Part shown: in pieces, positions 45,237-57,849 of the stretch
Layout of the letters: every line of letters begins with the position of its first letter
Numbering within the stretch: position 1 is the first letter of the stretch
Origin: Prosapia bicincta
Lineage: Eukaryota; Arthropoda; Insecta; Hemiptera; Cercopidae
Direction: 5' to 3'
NCBI GenBank assembly: GCA_036971475.1
Contig: JBAIZL010000002.1
Span: forward strand, 350,039,082 to 350,103,081
Length of the DNA: 64,000 nt
Notes under the pieces: model-generated
What the model was told of the DNA's origin: nothing
Database searches by the model: none
The model's input: only the letters and a program-made list of their open reading frames with translations
Translations under genes and position numbers: made by a program

Positions 45237-46313
45237 ATGGCAACGCCAATATTAAAAAAGGAGTATCTTGACATGATACCCGAGTATAGTGGAGAGCCCA
45301 CTATGCTCCACAGATATATCTCAATATGTGATAAGATAGTAAATAAGTTTTATGTAAGCGAAAATCCAGAGGATTTTCAAAATGAGTATCTGTTCTCCTC
45401 TATTCTTTCTAAATTAAAAGGCCAAGCACTGGAAATGGTTGTAAACTCTAACTCTTACAATTGGCACGAAACTAGAAAAGTATTATTAATTAGTTATTCA
45501 GACAAAAGAGATTGTTTCACATTAAACTTAGAGATGTCAGAATTAAAACAAGAAAGTAACGAATCACCATTTCAATTCTATGAGAAAATTCAAAAGTTAC
45601 TAAATTTACAAATTTCATTTTTTATGAATAAAGAGCCTCAAAGGCAGATGGCTAAAGACATTTTAATAGAATACGTTCAGAAACTAGCTTTAAGAGTTCT
45701 CCTTAGGGGTTTGCATGAACCCATCGGGTCACTAATGCGTACCAAGAACCCTAACACTCTTAGTGAAGCACTTAATATGCTCACAAACGACTTTCAATTT
45801 AAAAATAATAAAATGTTTACTCAGCCAAGCAAACAACCAGTCTTTCAGAAAAGCCAAACTCATAACGCAAGAAGACCAATACATACTGAATTTAAATACC
45901 ACCAAATACCTAAACAACCTTATCAACACCCAAATCCTTCCTATAGACCACCAACTTTTGCTAATCACGGTCAGCCTCAAAGGGGACAACCAAACAACAA
46001 CACTACTAAACCTCAGTATCCTCAGCGAAATACGGGTTATCAACCTACCCCTATGAGTATTTCCACTAGACAGACAGACAGGCCTTCTAGACAAACGAAT
46101 TTGTATCAAATAACCGGACAAGGAGCCGAAAAAGACGATTACACTATGTACCAGACTAACGGACAAGAATCATTCGCTTTTGAAGAAGATCTCGGGAAAG
46201 AAGAGTACTTCGAAGAATCCCAAAATTTAACCGACAACTACGAAGAAGAGACCGTTAAAATCGATCAGGACGATTTTTTAGGACATACAAGCCTCGGAAT
46301 CGATTTTCAATAA
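45237..46313 (+). CDS. gag: Gypsy-1 Gag polyprotein
   Basis: Open for 358 codons from ATG 45237 (MATPILKKEYLDMIPEYSGE) to the TAA overlapping the pol start. The N-terminal two thirds has the YxGEPxxLxRYIxxCD-type capsid fold seen in 17.6/297-like Gag. The C-terminal third is Q/P/N-rich and basic (about residues 200-300) and ends with an acidic tail. There is no CCHC knuckle, which is normal for this group, where the basic region binds RNA. It forms cytoplasmic particles. The stop and the pol ATG overlap (46311-46315), so pol is probably made by frameshift or reinitiation. Intact. Confidence 0.88.
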   Translation: MATPILKKEYLDMIPEYSGEPTMLHRYISICDKIVNKFYVSENPEDFQNEYLFSSILSKLKGQALEMVVNSNSYNWHETRKVLLISYSDKRDCFTLNLEMSELKQESNESPFQFYEKIQKLLNLQISFFMNKEPQRQMAKDILIEYVQKLALRVLLRGLHEPIGSLMRTKNPNTLSEALNMLTNDFQFKNNKMFTQPSKQPVFQKSQTHNARRPIHTEFKYHQIPKQPYQHPNPSYRPPTFANHGQPQRGQPNNNTTKPQYPQRNTGYQPTPMSISTRQTDRPSRQTNLYQITGQGAEKDDYTMYQTNGQESFAFEEDLGKEEYFEESQNLTDNYEEETVKIDQDDFLGHTSLGIDFQ

Positions 46314-49300
46314 TGAATCTACAAAGCGAAAATAACGAGCTACCATTTATTTACGACACAAACACCAAATCTAGAATATTAATTGACACAGGCAGTACTA
46401 GATCATTTATGCGAAAATCTTTAGGCTGGAAAAATTTTAAAACAAGCATAAAAAAAGAGCCGTTTGAAGTAATCACCGCACACGGCACTTCAAAAGAAAA
46501 TTTTTGCTGCACCATACCTCTGTTGTCTAAATAAGCAATTAAATTTTGTTTATTTGACTTTCATCAGAATTTCGACCTATTACTCGGGCTAGACAATATA
46601 AAGGATTTAGGAATAAGCTTAGACTTTATAAATAATAAATTAATACTTTGTGATGAGGAAATCCCTATTCAATATTTTAACACTGAAAAAGGAAGTTGTA
46701 ATAAAACGGACAGCACGTCAATAAAGCAGGAACAATTTAGTTATGTTATACAAGCCCGCACTAGCCAAACAGTTAAATTAAAAATACAAAATATTCATAA
46801 TGGAGAAGGTATTTTACCACACAAACAAGTGAACGGATTAGAAATTCCGCAGTGTATAGTTTCAGTGCTTAAGGGTGAAGCCTATTGCCCTATTATAAAC
46901 AATACGGAAGAAAATGTAAAATTAACAATAAGTAAACCATTAGAAGTAAAATCTTTAGAGGAATATAATATTTTCAAACCTGATACAATGCAAACGAACA
47001 CTAATTTCAATTTATTAGATTATAAACAAAAAAATTCGAGAAGAAAAAATTTAGATTTATCAAAATTTAGAATGGAACATATGAACTCGGAAGAAAAATC
47101 CGCTATAACAAGTTTAATAAAAGATTATGCAGATTTATTCCATATTGAGGGAAACGATTTAACTTTTACCAACCAAATAAAACATGTTATTAGGACTACT
47201 GATGAAATTCCCGTATACTCCAGAAATTATAGATATCCAGAGATTTACAAGAACGAAATTAATAAACAAACTGAGGACATGCTTGAACAAGGAATTATTA
47301 GACCTTCAAATTCTCCATGGAACTCTCCTGTCTGGATTGTACCCAAAAAACAAGACGCTTCTGGCAAAAGAAAATTTCGATTAGTAATAGATTTTAGAGG
47401 ATTAAACAAGAAAACAATTGACGATAAATTTCCCTTGCCAAACATTACCGACATATTAGATAAATTAGGACGATCTCAGTATTTTACAACTTTAGATTTA
47501 GCCTCAGGATTTCACCAAGTAGAAATGGATAAAAATAGCATAGAAAAAACAGCGTTTTCAACAGAAACGGGACACTACGAATTTTTAAGAATGCCCTTTG
47601 GACTAAAGAATAGCCCCCCTACATTTCAAAGAATTATGAATAATATTCTGAGAGGCATCCAAAATGAAACATGTTTAGTTTATTTAGACGACATTATAAT
47701 ATACTCCACTAGCCTCCAAGAACATATACAAAGACTTAAAGAAGTATTCGACAGATTACGCAAAGCCAACTTTAAAGTACAGCTGGATAAAACAGAATTT
47801 TTAAGAAAAGAAGTAGCGTATCTAGGGCATGTTGTTACACCGGAAGGCGTAAAACCTAACCCAGCAAAGATTTTGGCAATCAAAAACTATCCAATACCCA
47901 AAACCACCAAACAAATTAAAGGATTTTTAGGACTAATAGGCTATTATCGAAAATTTATTAAAAACTTCGCCAAGATAACAAAACCGTTTACTAACTGTTT
48001 AAAGAAAAATGCAAAAATAAATATAGAAAATCCAGACTTTATAGAATGTTTTGAAACATGTAAAAATATATTGACTAATGAGCCCCTTCTACAATACCCA
48101 GATTTTGAAAAGGAGTTTACTCTAACGACAGACGCGAGTAATTTTGCACTAGGAGCGATTTTAAGCCAGGACAAAAATGGAAAGGACCTTCCTATAGCGT
48201 ATGCCAGCAGAACTTTAAACGACAGCGAAACTAATTACTCCGCGATTGAAAAGGAATTATTAGCGATCGTATGGTCTACCAAACACTTCAGGCCTTATTT
48301 ATTTGGAAGATAATTTAAAATTTATACAGACCATAAACCTTTACAATGGTTATTTTCAGTTAAAGAACCAAATTCCAAGCTTTTAAGATGGAGATTAAAA
48401 TTAGAAGAATATGATTATGACATAAGATACAAAAAAGGCAAATTAAACCAAAATGCCGATGCTTTATCTAGAATACTATTGAACGTTACTGATAAAAGGT
48501 CAACAAACACCCAACACACTGTAGAACCAGACCTTGAATTATCTCCAGCGAACTTACTGAGTCGTTACTTCCCGGAATTGAATGAAGATAATGAGTCTAT
48601 GGTCGTACAACTCAACGCAACAGATAATGCCAACTTAGAGTACGATCAAGAAAGTGACAGTCAAACCGTGCATTCCAACTTCGAAGGGAACACCCAAATT
48701 GAAATACCAATTTCCGACGAGCCTGTAAACTTTGGGAAAAATCAAGTATTTTTATCATTAGTAAAATATGTGCCGAAGAAAGTAAAAATTATAAAACTAT
48801 TTGGAACTTCAAGAACCCGTTTAATAGTCGAAATATCAGAAAATAATTTTAAAGAGGACATAGTTAATTTTGTAAAATCATATTTGGTACCAAAAATAAA
48901 ATATAATCTATATTTTGAAGACGATTTTTATGAGAGATTTGCATCATGCATAGCCAAAAATTTCAAACAAACTGAACTAAATTTAGTTAAGTGTAATAAC
49001 AAACTCTTAGACCTAACTTCGGAAGAAGATACCCTAGAAACAATAAGTAATTATCATGTTAGCAAAACCAATCACCGAGGGATACAGGAAACATACGAAC
49101 AAATTAAGCGAAGATATTATTGGCCTAATTTAAAATCACTAATCCAAAATTTCATAAATCAGTGTGACATATGTCAAAGAACCAAATATGACAGAATTCC
49201 CTTACAACTAGAGATGAACTTGACGCCTACAGCTGCAAGGCCTTTCCAGATAATTCACATCGACACTATCTCTTTAGAAAAGAATGCGTTTATCAGCATT

Positions 49301-50099
49301 GTCGACAGTTTCAGAAAGTATGCTCAAGCTTATCGCTTGGGAAGCTCTCAAGCTACAGAGATTGCAGACAAGTTATTAGATTACTTTGCGCAGTTCTGCT
49401 TACCAACAGTTATTATCTCAGACAATGGAACGGAGTTTAATAACAGAATTGTGAAGGAGATATTAGACCTGCATAAAATCAAAATCCATTTTATCAGTAC
49501 ACAAAACCCCCAATCAAACGGATTATGCGAAAGATTTCATTCCACCTTAATAGAACACATAAGGCTGTTAAATAATCAAATCGAATTTAAAAAAGACAGT
49601 ATAATTAAGAAAGTCGAATATGCTATAATAGCCTATAACAATAGCATTCATTCAGTCACAAAATTAACGCCGTGCGAAGTCTTATTTGGACACATAAATT
49701 CAAACTCTTTATTAGATATAGATTTAGAAAAACAAATTGTAAATGACTACGTTTTAAACCATAAAGAAAAAAAAAATACTTTACGAAAACATTAGGGATA
49801 GCAATCAAAGAATTAAAGAAAAAGTTTTAGAAAAAAGGAATGTAAACAAAGAACCACTTCCAGAAATACCATCTGAAGTTTATATAAAATCAGTTCAGAA
49901 GCAAAGCAAAACTAAAAACAGATATAGCAAGGAAAAAATAGCTTCGATAGATAAAGAAAGAAAAACTGGAAAAATAAAGCCTAGATATCATAACACAAAA
50001 GACAAAATACATTTGTCGAAAATTAAAAGGCCTAGGAAGATAAAAAATGTAATTGATGACCAAAATCCTTCTTGTTCATATTCAACACAATCAAATTAA
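46313..50099 (+). pseudogene. pol: Gypsy-1 Pol (protease, RT, RNase H, integrase) with two stops and one frameshift
   Basis: One reading frame from 46313. Protease: ILIDTGSTRSFM at about 46378. TAA at 46532-46534. [16 protein letters not shown] and catalytic YLDD (about 47680). RNase [14 protein letters not shown], then TAA at 48311-48313 where the family has a basic residue before FKIYTDHKPLQWL. Integrase: H-H-C-C finger (NHRGIQETY...CDICQRTK, about 49060-49185) and D, D, E in HIDTIS, SDNGTEF and NPQSNGLCERFHS (to about 49540). A one-base shift in an A-run near 49770 moves the last about 110 codons (ENIRDSNQRIKEK...) to another frame, ending at TAA 50097-50099. Otherwise full length. Confidence 0.9.
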
Positions 50100-50853
50100 A
50101 ATCCCTACCATACCTTTGTCCACTAATTCTATGCAAGAAACTTTATTAAACTTTAAACAACATTGTTTCATTAATTGTATGTGTTACAAACTTTTATAAT
50201 TTATTAAGTGATATGTAACTAATTATGGTAATATATATTGTTAATTATTTGAAATATGTTAATCACAAAAATTGTAATTGAAGAAAATTAGAAACTATAC
50301 TCTTAAAGAGATAACAAAACAAAAAGAATTCTTATAAAATGACTAGAATCCTTTATCAAATCTATAGCAGGCAATTTGAACGTAAATGATGGTAAAAATT
50401 ATGAAAAATTATATAAAACTTTTATTGTAATCAATTTGTAGAACAAAAATTAGATTCTGATAACAATTGTATATGTTATAAGCATTTTGTATCTATCCTA
50501 TGATAGAAAAGACTCATTATAAATTGTATTAATCAATTCCAAATACTTTTGCTCAGTTGAATTATAATGAACAGAAAATTAGACTGTAAAATGCCCATCA
50601 TCAAAAACAATAACGCCTACAAACTACGAGGATACTGCGTTGGAAATCGCAGACAACCCATTTAAATGGATCTTGGAAATCAACCTTTGCCTGGTGACTT
50701 TCTCCAGTGAAGAGGACTTCAACCCATGCCGAAAATTGCCCTTTACGGAGGCGTATTCAGCAGCCTTATATACTTCGCCCTCATCAGGAAGAAGAAGACT
50801 TCAACCAACGCCGAAACTTCGCGAACCCCCGAAGTTCTCTTTAGGGATGGAGG
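50100..50853 (+). other. Gypsy-1 3' untranslated region, no env
   Basis: AT-rich, with no frame resembling an envelope. The 78-codon frame at 50640-50876 runs into the LTR and has no motif. A 26-base word family around GACTTCAACC and GCCGAAA occurs twice (about 50715 and 50795). A purine-rich AGGGATGGAGG precedes the LTR (50843-50853) and is the likely plus-strand primer site. Confidence 0.7.
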
Positions 50854-51144
50854 AGTTATATAAACATTTTATGTGAACATTTCATAATTAAATGCGTGCT
50901 AGGAAGATTCCTGCTTACGCAGCTTTAGTATTATATAGGTGTGAGAACAGAGCCCCGGCAGTGTGTAAGTCGCCTCTGTATCGCACAGACGTTTTCCACT
51001 CCGATTGAGTGCATATCAATTGTATTGTTTTATTAAGTAAAATTTATGTAACAGTTTTCTAAATTAATTGTTTATTAAATTCAAAGGTTTGTAAAAATAA
51101 AAATCATTTTTAAAAACCTTTCTTGCTTAATATAAAACGTAACT
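50854..51144 (+). repeat. Gypsy-1 3' LTR
   Basis: 291 bp, AGTTATATAAAC...AAAACGTAACT, reading as identical to the 5' LTR, and followed by TATA. Confidence 0.93.
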
Positions 51145-51148
51145 TATA

Positions 51149-53579
51149 TGTATCTTTCACACAGTTCAATTAAATGTTTCACTTAATCTTGGATCCCCGA
51201 ATAAACTCTAAGAAAATTCTTCCTGACTACCCCCCGTCATTTGCAACTCAACAGACAAAAAAATATGAATCCGCTACCAGATTGATTAAACCATGCATAC
51301 AATAGGGTTGAAGGTCATTATGTTCTTAAAAAACCCGGCCAAACAATTTTTAAAAAAATTTAGATATTTAGATATTCTCCTCTGCAGAACCTTTTTATTT
51401 ATAAAGGCTTAATACATTCCCATAGACTTTGTCTCCTTCGCTCTTCTCAATTTTGCAATGCAAGGCTTTTTGCTAGTTCTGTTTTATTTGTTTTATTGAT
51501 ATCACTTAGTAGCAAGTGTTGAAATATATCAGTAAATGATTTTCCCAAGTGATAACAATATAAACAATTGTTACGAAACCTCATTATATGCAACACAAAA
51601 ATTGCAAGCTCTGTTTGTAATAACTAATTCCTTCTTACTGTTCAATTATTCTTGATAGACATTTGAATGACCAGCTACTTTGCTCTCAATATGCCTAAGT
51701 GATGAAACCTTTTACGTCATATTGTTGTAGAGCAGGGGATCTCTTTTATAGCTTGTCATCAGGCCGTTTAATATCATACTTTTAGTTAATAAATTCTTAA
51801 TAAAACAGATCTAATTAAATTGAAATTGAATATATATTTATCACATTGTATTTATTAATTAGGCTACTAATTTGTATATTGAAATTTATATTGATATTAG
51901 CATACTACCAACGGTTGTTGACCTAAAGTGCTTGGTTCGAACCTGTACATTCTAAACAAATTTTGCTTACTTGTCCAGACTCGAGGCTACCTGCAAGCCA
52001 CTGTTATACATAAAATATTACTTTTAAACTTATAGGAGCTTAATTTGCTACAAATAATAGCATGCTATAAATTGAAATAGCCTATTTACGTTTTTTTAGT
52101 TTTAAGCTTTAAACTGAGGTTAGGCAGTAGGCGTACGATACACACGCGTGTGTATGCGCACAAAAATTGCTGCACAATTCCTACAAATAATTTGTTCAAA
52201 TGTTATATAAAACTACATTAGAATATAGTTACAAATTATTAATCAAAGATATTTGCTGTTAAAAAACTAACGCTCAAGGGAAACAGTTGGTAGCCGTTAC
52301 ACACGGTCATTTCACTTGTCAACAAATTAGTCACTTTTGACAATGAAAAATCAACGTAGAGTCGAAACTATAAAAGGTAGTGGGTTAAATTTTCATAGAA
52401 TATTTCGCTCATAACGTAGACAAATAGTAAGAAAGGATTTTGCAAAATTTAATTTTAAAGGCTAAAAATTACAAAAACAGGAATAATATACATGATTGCT
52501 GCAATTGTATTTTCGGTAAAAATAATACGCTTTTATAAACTTGTATTCCAGTTCCATATTCATCATCAATTATTAGTTGTTTTTAAATTTGGTAAATTAA
52601 CATATAAAGTGACAATTTTAAACTAGTGCAGCCAAACCCGCCGAGGGACGCGAGTGTAACAATATTTTTTTAACGAGATCCACCCTAGAGTGATACTTTT
52701 ACAGCTATGTTTTAAGATATTATAACACAGTGCTATGTTTTGTAAAAAAAAGACTTTTAAAAAGTTGTATTCTTATTATGAAGTTAATTTTGTCTATTTT
52801 CAAAACTTCAAAATTTGGATCGTCGTCACGAAGTATCTGAAGGCTTTTTACATAACCAGGTATAATTGTTTTATCATTATCGATTATGCACAGATATAAT
52901 TATCAAGTTTTGAAAATGGAAATTGTCCTAAACATAGCTATGTGTAATTAGATAATTTCAAGGCTTAGTTAGTTTAAAATGACCTAATCATTCTATTATT
53001 CTGATATAATAGATTATTCAAAGCAATTTTCCCGGATGATGTTTACAGAACAATTAAGTATTGATTCAATTACCTTGAAATAAAAATATGATATATAAAA
53101 AGTACATTAAAACAATGACCAAATTCTTAATGGGAGCGTTTATCTTTAAAAATAAAACAGGTCCTGCAGAAAGCCAGCGTTTATCCCTAATTTTATAAAT
53201 TGCACTAGTTTTCTGCATTCATTCTTAAACATCGAAGATTTAATTTCAAGCAAATATAAACAGTTTAGATTTCCTTGTTTACACACACCCTAATCAAGAA
53301 CTGCAATTATTTGTCGATGATTTAATGTGGCCTATGCTAAATGTATAGTGAGGGACAGATGCCAGCTATCTATACCCTGAACCAGGCACGCCATCTTGCC
53401 CACGCAATGCCAGCTGCTACTCTATATCCTCAGTCAAATATATTCCCATGCACCCTAACTTATTCCTCGTCTATATGTTTAAGTACAGTTTTCTGTCATT
53501 CATAACATTTCACAATTCTTCTCTGTTGACGCATTTCGGAGAAACTCCATTTTCGAAACTTAAATCAAAAGAAACAATT
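51149..53579. other. AT-rich non-coding DNA
   Basis: No coding frame of note. GGTTCGAACCT at 51934-51944 looks like a pol III B box, but no A box or cloverleaf surrounds it. Nothing else recognised. Confidence 0.6.
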
Positions 53580-53587
53580 TAAAGAGC

Positions 53588-54290
53588 GCTGTACCGCGTG
53601 CAGAGGCTCTTCCTTAGAGGCATAACAGCTACAAGGAGAAGCACACCCTGTGCGGCGATGAGGGTTATGTTGGGTTTTCCATCCTTAGTCTTGAAATTAG
53701 GATGAGACAATAAAAACTGCATACCGGCTAAGTTGTACCGGGCGGTGGAAGACAAGTAGCAAACGTCATTAACAGCTATTTGGGGATTCACTGAAGGGGC
53801 TCTGGATAGAACCTCAGAATAAGATACTGTCACTAAAAAAGGAAAATGGAAATTACAAAATCCATATGCAAGAGAAGCATGGCAGAGTGCAGACCAAAAA
53901 ATGGAGAAATCAGGTTCACGGATGCGTCCAAGATGAAGGAAGGAGTGGGAACAGGATTTAGTGGACCGAGATACCAAAACAGATTTTGTCATTGCCTGGA
54001 AGACTACAACTCTGTTTTCCAGGGGGAAGTGCTCGCGATAAAACTATGTGCTGAGGAAATAATATGGCCTGGCAAGAGGGGCAAGACCTCCAGATGGATT
54101 TGCTCGGACAGTCAAGCAGCTCTGAAGGCTTTAGGTGAGGCTAGTACCAACTCTAGGCTGGTAGGTGAGACTATAGCTTCTCTAGCAGAGTGGAGTAAGT
54201 ATAATTCGCTCAACCTAACCTGACTTCCAGGACATTCTGCCTGGATAGGGATTGAGAGTGCTAACGCCTTAGCAAAACAAGGGTGTATTT
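53588..54290 (+). pseudogene. 3' part of a second non-LTR retrotransposon (RT tail and RNase H)
   Basis: From 53598 the plus strand reads LYRVQRLFLRGITATRRSTP then AAMRVMLGFPSLVL, the usual end of I/Jockey-group RT. A stop follows at about 53703 and frame changes after it. RNase H follows at 53910-54290: FTDASKMKEGVGTGF (D), FQGEVLAIKLCAEEI (E), ICSDSQAALKALGEA (D), then a TGA and LPGHSAWIGIESANALAKQ. It belongs to the same superfamily as 34503-36941 but to a clearly different family. Truncated at about 54290, adjoining the minus-strand gypsy remnant. Confidence 0.75.
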
Positions 54291-54404
54291 TTCTGTACGT
54301 ATGTTCCAATTAAAATAATTAAACACCAAGTAGTAAAGACACATTATCTTTTAATATAATAAAATCACATAAACACTACAATAGTACACGCAACCTAATA
54401 ACGT

Positions 54405-55877
54405 TCACTTATACATGACCTTCACTGGTAATAACCTGTTTGTAGCTAATTCAGTGTTGCTACCTACAAAACATCTCCCTTCCAAGTTATACAACTCAAT
54501 CTTAAAGTTAGAAAAAATCACGAATAAGGAATTAACAGGACAAATTAGAAAACTCATGGAAATTAGAAAGTTTAAATTTGATAAAAGTAAAGGTTTAATT
54601 TTTCCGGTGCTTTTACCACTTCTTCGTACTCCATTAGGATTTGCTGATGATACTAAGACATCTTGAGATGAAGTATTCTTCATCTCAGATGAAGAAGCAT
54701 CTGAAGATAACATCACAGGCAATGGTAAATTACTCCTCACTTGTCGGTGATCAATGGTTGGTACTAAAACTGACTCCCTGCAGTGCTCATCTGATGCGTT
54801 CAGCACTATAGAGGAAGGTTCCTTAAACTTAGATGGTTTTATGTACACAGAATTTCGACGCATTACTGAACCATCATTTGTTTTTAGTATGTATGAACGA
54901 GAAGATGTGGTTTTACTACCACCGCTGGATGCCACTGTTGATTTTTTCTGTAGAGCGCATTATCACCCTCTTGAAATATCTGATTATTCTTGGATGTTCT
55001 GTCATACAATTGCTTCGTTATTTTCTGTTTCAACAATATCTCATCTCTTATATATACACAATGTGGTTGGAGATTGCAGAGTGTTGTAGGTATTGTGGAT
55101 CGTAGTTGACGACTCATAAGAATTTGAGCTAGACTAGCACTCAAACCAAACGGAGGCGTATTATGATGTTCCAACAACATTAGGTTGAAATCAGTATTGA
55201 CTTTTCTTCATCATATTTTTTATAGTGCCTACAGTCTTCTCACTCATTCCATTACTTTTTGCATGGTGAGGGCTAGTAGTTACAACTTTGATGCCCCACT
55301 GTGAAGCAAAGTCTCTAAACACCCCTGAGTCGAATGGCATGTTATCAGCTACTGTTATCTGTGGAATGCCATGAGTAGCAAATATAGGCCTTAAAGCTTT
55401 AACCTCATCTAAGGCTGTTTTTCAATGTAAGTGTATGACATTAATCCAAAACGATAGATAATCCATAACAATCAAATAGTTCTTATTAGAAATTTCCATT
55501 AAATCCATACCAATCTTCTCATAAGGTAATTTTGGTACTTCATCTGGTAGTAATTGTTCCTTAGTTTTAGCTGGTCTATTTGTTTGACAATGAGGGCATC
55601 CATTGATAATATTTTCAATCTGTGCCAACATCTGAGGCCAGTAAAATACTCTACGAGCCCTAGCTTTTGTTTTCAAAAAACCTAGATGACCTGTATGTAA
55701 CTTGTTTAACATTTCCTTTTGTAACCTAAGAGGAACCATTAACTTTTGATTTAAAAATACAAGACCTTCTGAAACATGAATATCATCTTTCAGTCTAAAA
55801 TAATATCTAATATTATCTGGAAGACAATTTTTACTTGTAGGCCAACCTTGAAAATAATAATTAGTAAGAGTTTGCAA
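54405..55877 (-). pseudogene. Gypsy-2 integrase and C-terminal tail
   Basis: Minus strand, 5' to 3': integrase finger (LHTGHLGFLKTKARARRVFYW then CPHCQTNRPAKT, about 55560-55720) and first catalytic Asp (KIGMDLMEIS). After a frame break come VADNMPFDSGVF (second Asp) and SPHHAKSNGMSEKTV (Glu), at about 55240-55370. Then LEHHNTPPFGLSASLAQILM and GDNALYRKNQQWHPAVVV (about 54890-55180). Last is a basic tail with SYILKTNDGSVMRRN (about 54800-54930). Family order and residues fit K02A2.6-type Ty3/gypsy integrases. At least three stops or frame changes. Confidence 0.82.
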
Positions 55878-55889
55878 TATAGGGTCACT

Positions 55890-56492
55890 CTATGTTTCTT
55901 TAATAAATTTATCTATTTTAGCTTCATTTATTTGCAAATTAGCTGCATTAGATGCTACCATATGAATTGTATCAGACAAGAGTTTGCCTGTATCAGAATC
56001 TTCTGGTGAACTATTTTCGCAGTCACGAGACAATAGATCAGAAATATACATTTCTTTTCCAGGAATGTGAAACAAATTAAGATCATATTTCACTAGCATA
56101 AGAGCCATTCTTTGAAATCTATTGGATCCAATTTGTGAAATCCTTTTCTTAAGAAGAGATATTAATGGACGGTGATCTGTTCTAACACTAACAGTTCGTC
56201 CATAAATATAAAGATGGAACTTTTGAGTTGCATATACAAGACTTAGGAGTTCTTTCTCTATCTGAGCGTAATTTACTTCTGCATTATTCAAAGCTCTCGA
56301 TGCATAAGCCACTGGCTTGTTCTCCTGTAATATACAACATCCTAATGCATGTTTAGATGCATCAAACTCTATTGTAATTTCTTTTGTTGGATCAAAACAG
56401 CTAAGAATTGGAGCCTCAGTGATAAGCAACTTTATTTTATTCAATAAATCAGTATGATGTTTCGTCCATAGCCATTCAACATTCTTTTTCAT
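55890..56492 (-). pseudogene. Gypsy-2 RNase H region
   Basis: Open 200 codons on the minus strand. Has EFDASKHALGCCILQ (D), YASRALNNAEVNYAQIEKEL (E), RTDHRPLISLL (D) and FHIPGKEMYISDLLSRD, the standard Ty3 RNase H sequence with its D-rich end. A frame break separates it from the RT part (56689-57140) and from the integrase. Confidence 0.85.
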
Positions 56493-56519
56493 CAGTTCTC
56501 TGAAAGGTGCTGTAATCTC

Positions 56520-57139
56520 AACAAAATTAGGAATAAAACTCTAAGACTCTAAGATAATTTAGAAGTTCATGAAGTCTCAACAACTCTTTGTTACAAGTAG
56601 GTATTTTAACTTGATTTATAGCTTGAACTCTAGAGGGATCTATTTCATACCATCACTATTAAATACAAATCCCAAAAAATTACATTCATTAATACGAAAT
56701 TGAATCTTTGAAGCAATAAATTTTACGTTTAACTGACGCTCTATCTAAAACAGCTTTCATTGTTTTATCATGATCCTTCTGACATTTTGCTTTTATCAAT
56801 AAATCATCAAAATATATTATTACGTTAGGAATGTCACCACAATTCCTCATATTAATTTTTTGAAACTCTTCAGGGGCTACAGATACTCCAAACAGTAGCC
56901 TTAAAAATTTATACACTCCAAATGGTGTAGCAAAGCCACAAAGATCTGTAGAAGCCTTATCCAATTCAATATTATAAAACCCATCTTTTAGATCTAACAC
57001 AGAAAAGACTGAATTTCCTGATAACTGTGCACTCACATCCTGAACTGAATTAAGTAGGGCTGGCTCTCTAATTATAACTTTATTAAGATCCTTATGGTCA
57101 AGACAAAGGCGTAGACTACCGTCCTTCTTCTCTATTATC
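56520..57139 (-). pseudogene. Gypsy-2 RT palm, interrupted by BEL-3
   Basis: Minus strand begins at the BEL-3 junction with IIEKKDGSLRLCLDHKDLNK, then VLDLKDGFYNIELDKAS (first catalytic D) and VIIYFDDLLIKAK (Y-F-D-D). After about 56690 frames break. The missing upstream part is at 63575-64000. Confidence 0.87.
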
Positions 57140-57144
57140 ACTAG

Positions 57145-57493
57145 TGTTATGTAAATCCTTTCCTATTTCCTCATTTTTCCTCAAATACAACATTGTGAGT
57201 GAGGAACAATTATTTCTATCATTATTCATTTTTTAACTACATTTTTACTACGATTTGAGCGCTGTCTCTACTCATCTTGCGGCCGAACGTAGTACTACCA
57301 CCAGTTATAGTTGTGACAGACAACCGCCTACAAGTAAGTGAACTTTCCCACCAACTCTTTTAGATTTCATAGCTAACTTGCCTTAGCATCTTACATTCTA
57401 TTTTGGGGTATATTAGCGTCAAATACTATTATTTCGTTAATATAATTATAGCAACAGTTTGTCAGTAACTTTGACTTAATTATGGCACAAACA
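57145..57493 (+). repeat. BEL-3 5' LTR
   Basis: 349 bp; TGTTATGTAAATCC...GCACAAACA. It differs from the 3' LTR (351 bp) at roughly a dozen sites, for example TTTCCTATTTC against TTTCCTACTTTC near the start. Confidence 0.92.
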
Positions 57494-57496
57494 TTT

Positions 57497-57513
57497 TGGT
57501 CCTTCGGGCCGGA
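57497..57513 (+). other. BEL-3 primer-binding site (tRNA-Tyr type, inferred)
   Basis: TGGTCCTTCGGGCCGGA follows the LTR by three bases. It matches the complement of the remembered tRNA-Tyr 3' end (…CCGGCTCGAAGGACCA) with one position that could form a G-U pair. Confidence 0.55.
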
Positions 57514-57849
57514 TAAACCTGTCCCTGAGTGTTTTTAAAGGTGTTCAAGTTTTGAAATGTGTTTATAATCTGTTGAAATACTGCTTCAAAATATATTCGA
57601 ATATTTAAAATTTATGTTTTTTTGTTTTCTTAAGTTATATAACGCATTAACAAAAAACTGTACATTATAAAGCTTAATACAGTCCACTGTAGGCTAGTTA
57701 ATAATCTAATCTTTGCAATGTTTGTTTAGGCGAAAGCTTAATTCTATTATAGCAAAGCTTAGGCCTATTCGCTTTAAATGTTCAAGTCTACTTAGTGAAT
57801 TATTTAAAGAAAACCTTAATATTTTCTATGCTGCAAATTGTATATAATT

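Larger units (their letters stand above)
44640..51148 (+). mobile_element. Ty3/gypsy retrotransposon, 17.6/297-like, young insertion
   Basis: LTRs 44644-44934 and 50854-51144, both 291 bp and identical as far as I can read. Starts AGTTATA and ends GTAACT. Flanks are TATA on both sides (44640-44643 and 51145-51148), the target preference known for the 17.6/297 group. The primer-binding site TGGCGCAGTCGG, overlapping the last LTR base, fits tRNA-Ser as in that group. Encodes gag and pol. No env-like frame is found between pol and the 3' LTR. Confidence 0.92.
54300..57144 (-). mobile_element. Ty3/gypsy element 2 (K02A2.6-like), 3' portion, minus strand
   Basis: Minus-strand pol with RT palm, RNase H and integrase; its 5' part continues at 63570-64000 on the other side of BEL-3. 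ACTAG at 57140-57144 is the left copy of the BEL-3 target duplication. No LTR is found within the window. Confidence 0.85.

Noticed and set aside
50640..50876. Possible env of the gypsy element
   Set aside because: No signal peptide, transmembrane segment or cleavage site, and the frame runs into the LTR.
51934..51944. GGTTCGAACCT resembling a pol III B box or tRNA T-loop
   Set aside because: No A box at the right distance and no acceptor or anticodon stems; not a tRNA, and a SINE cannot be supported.
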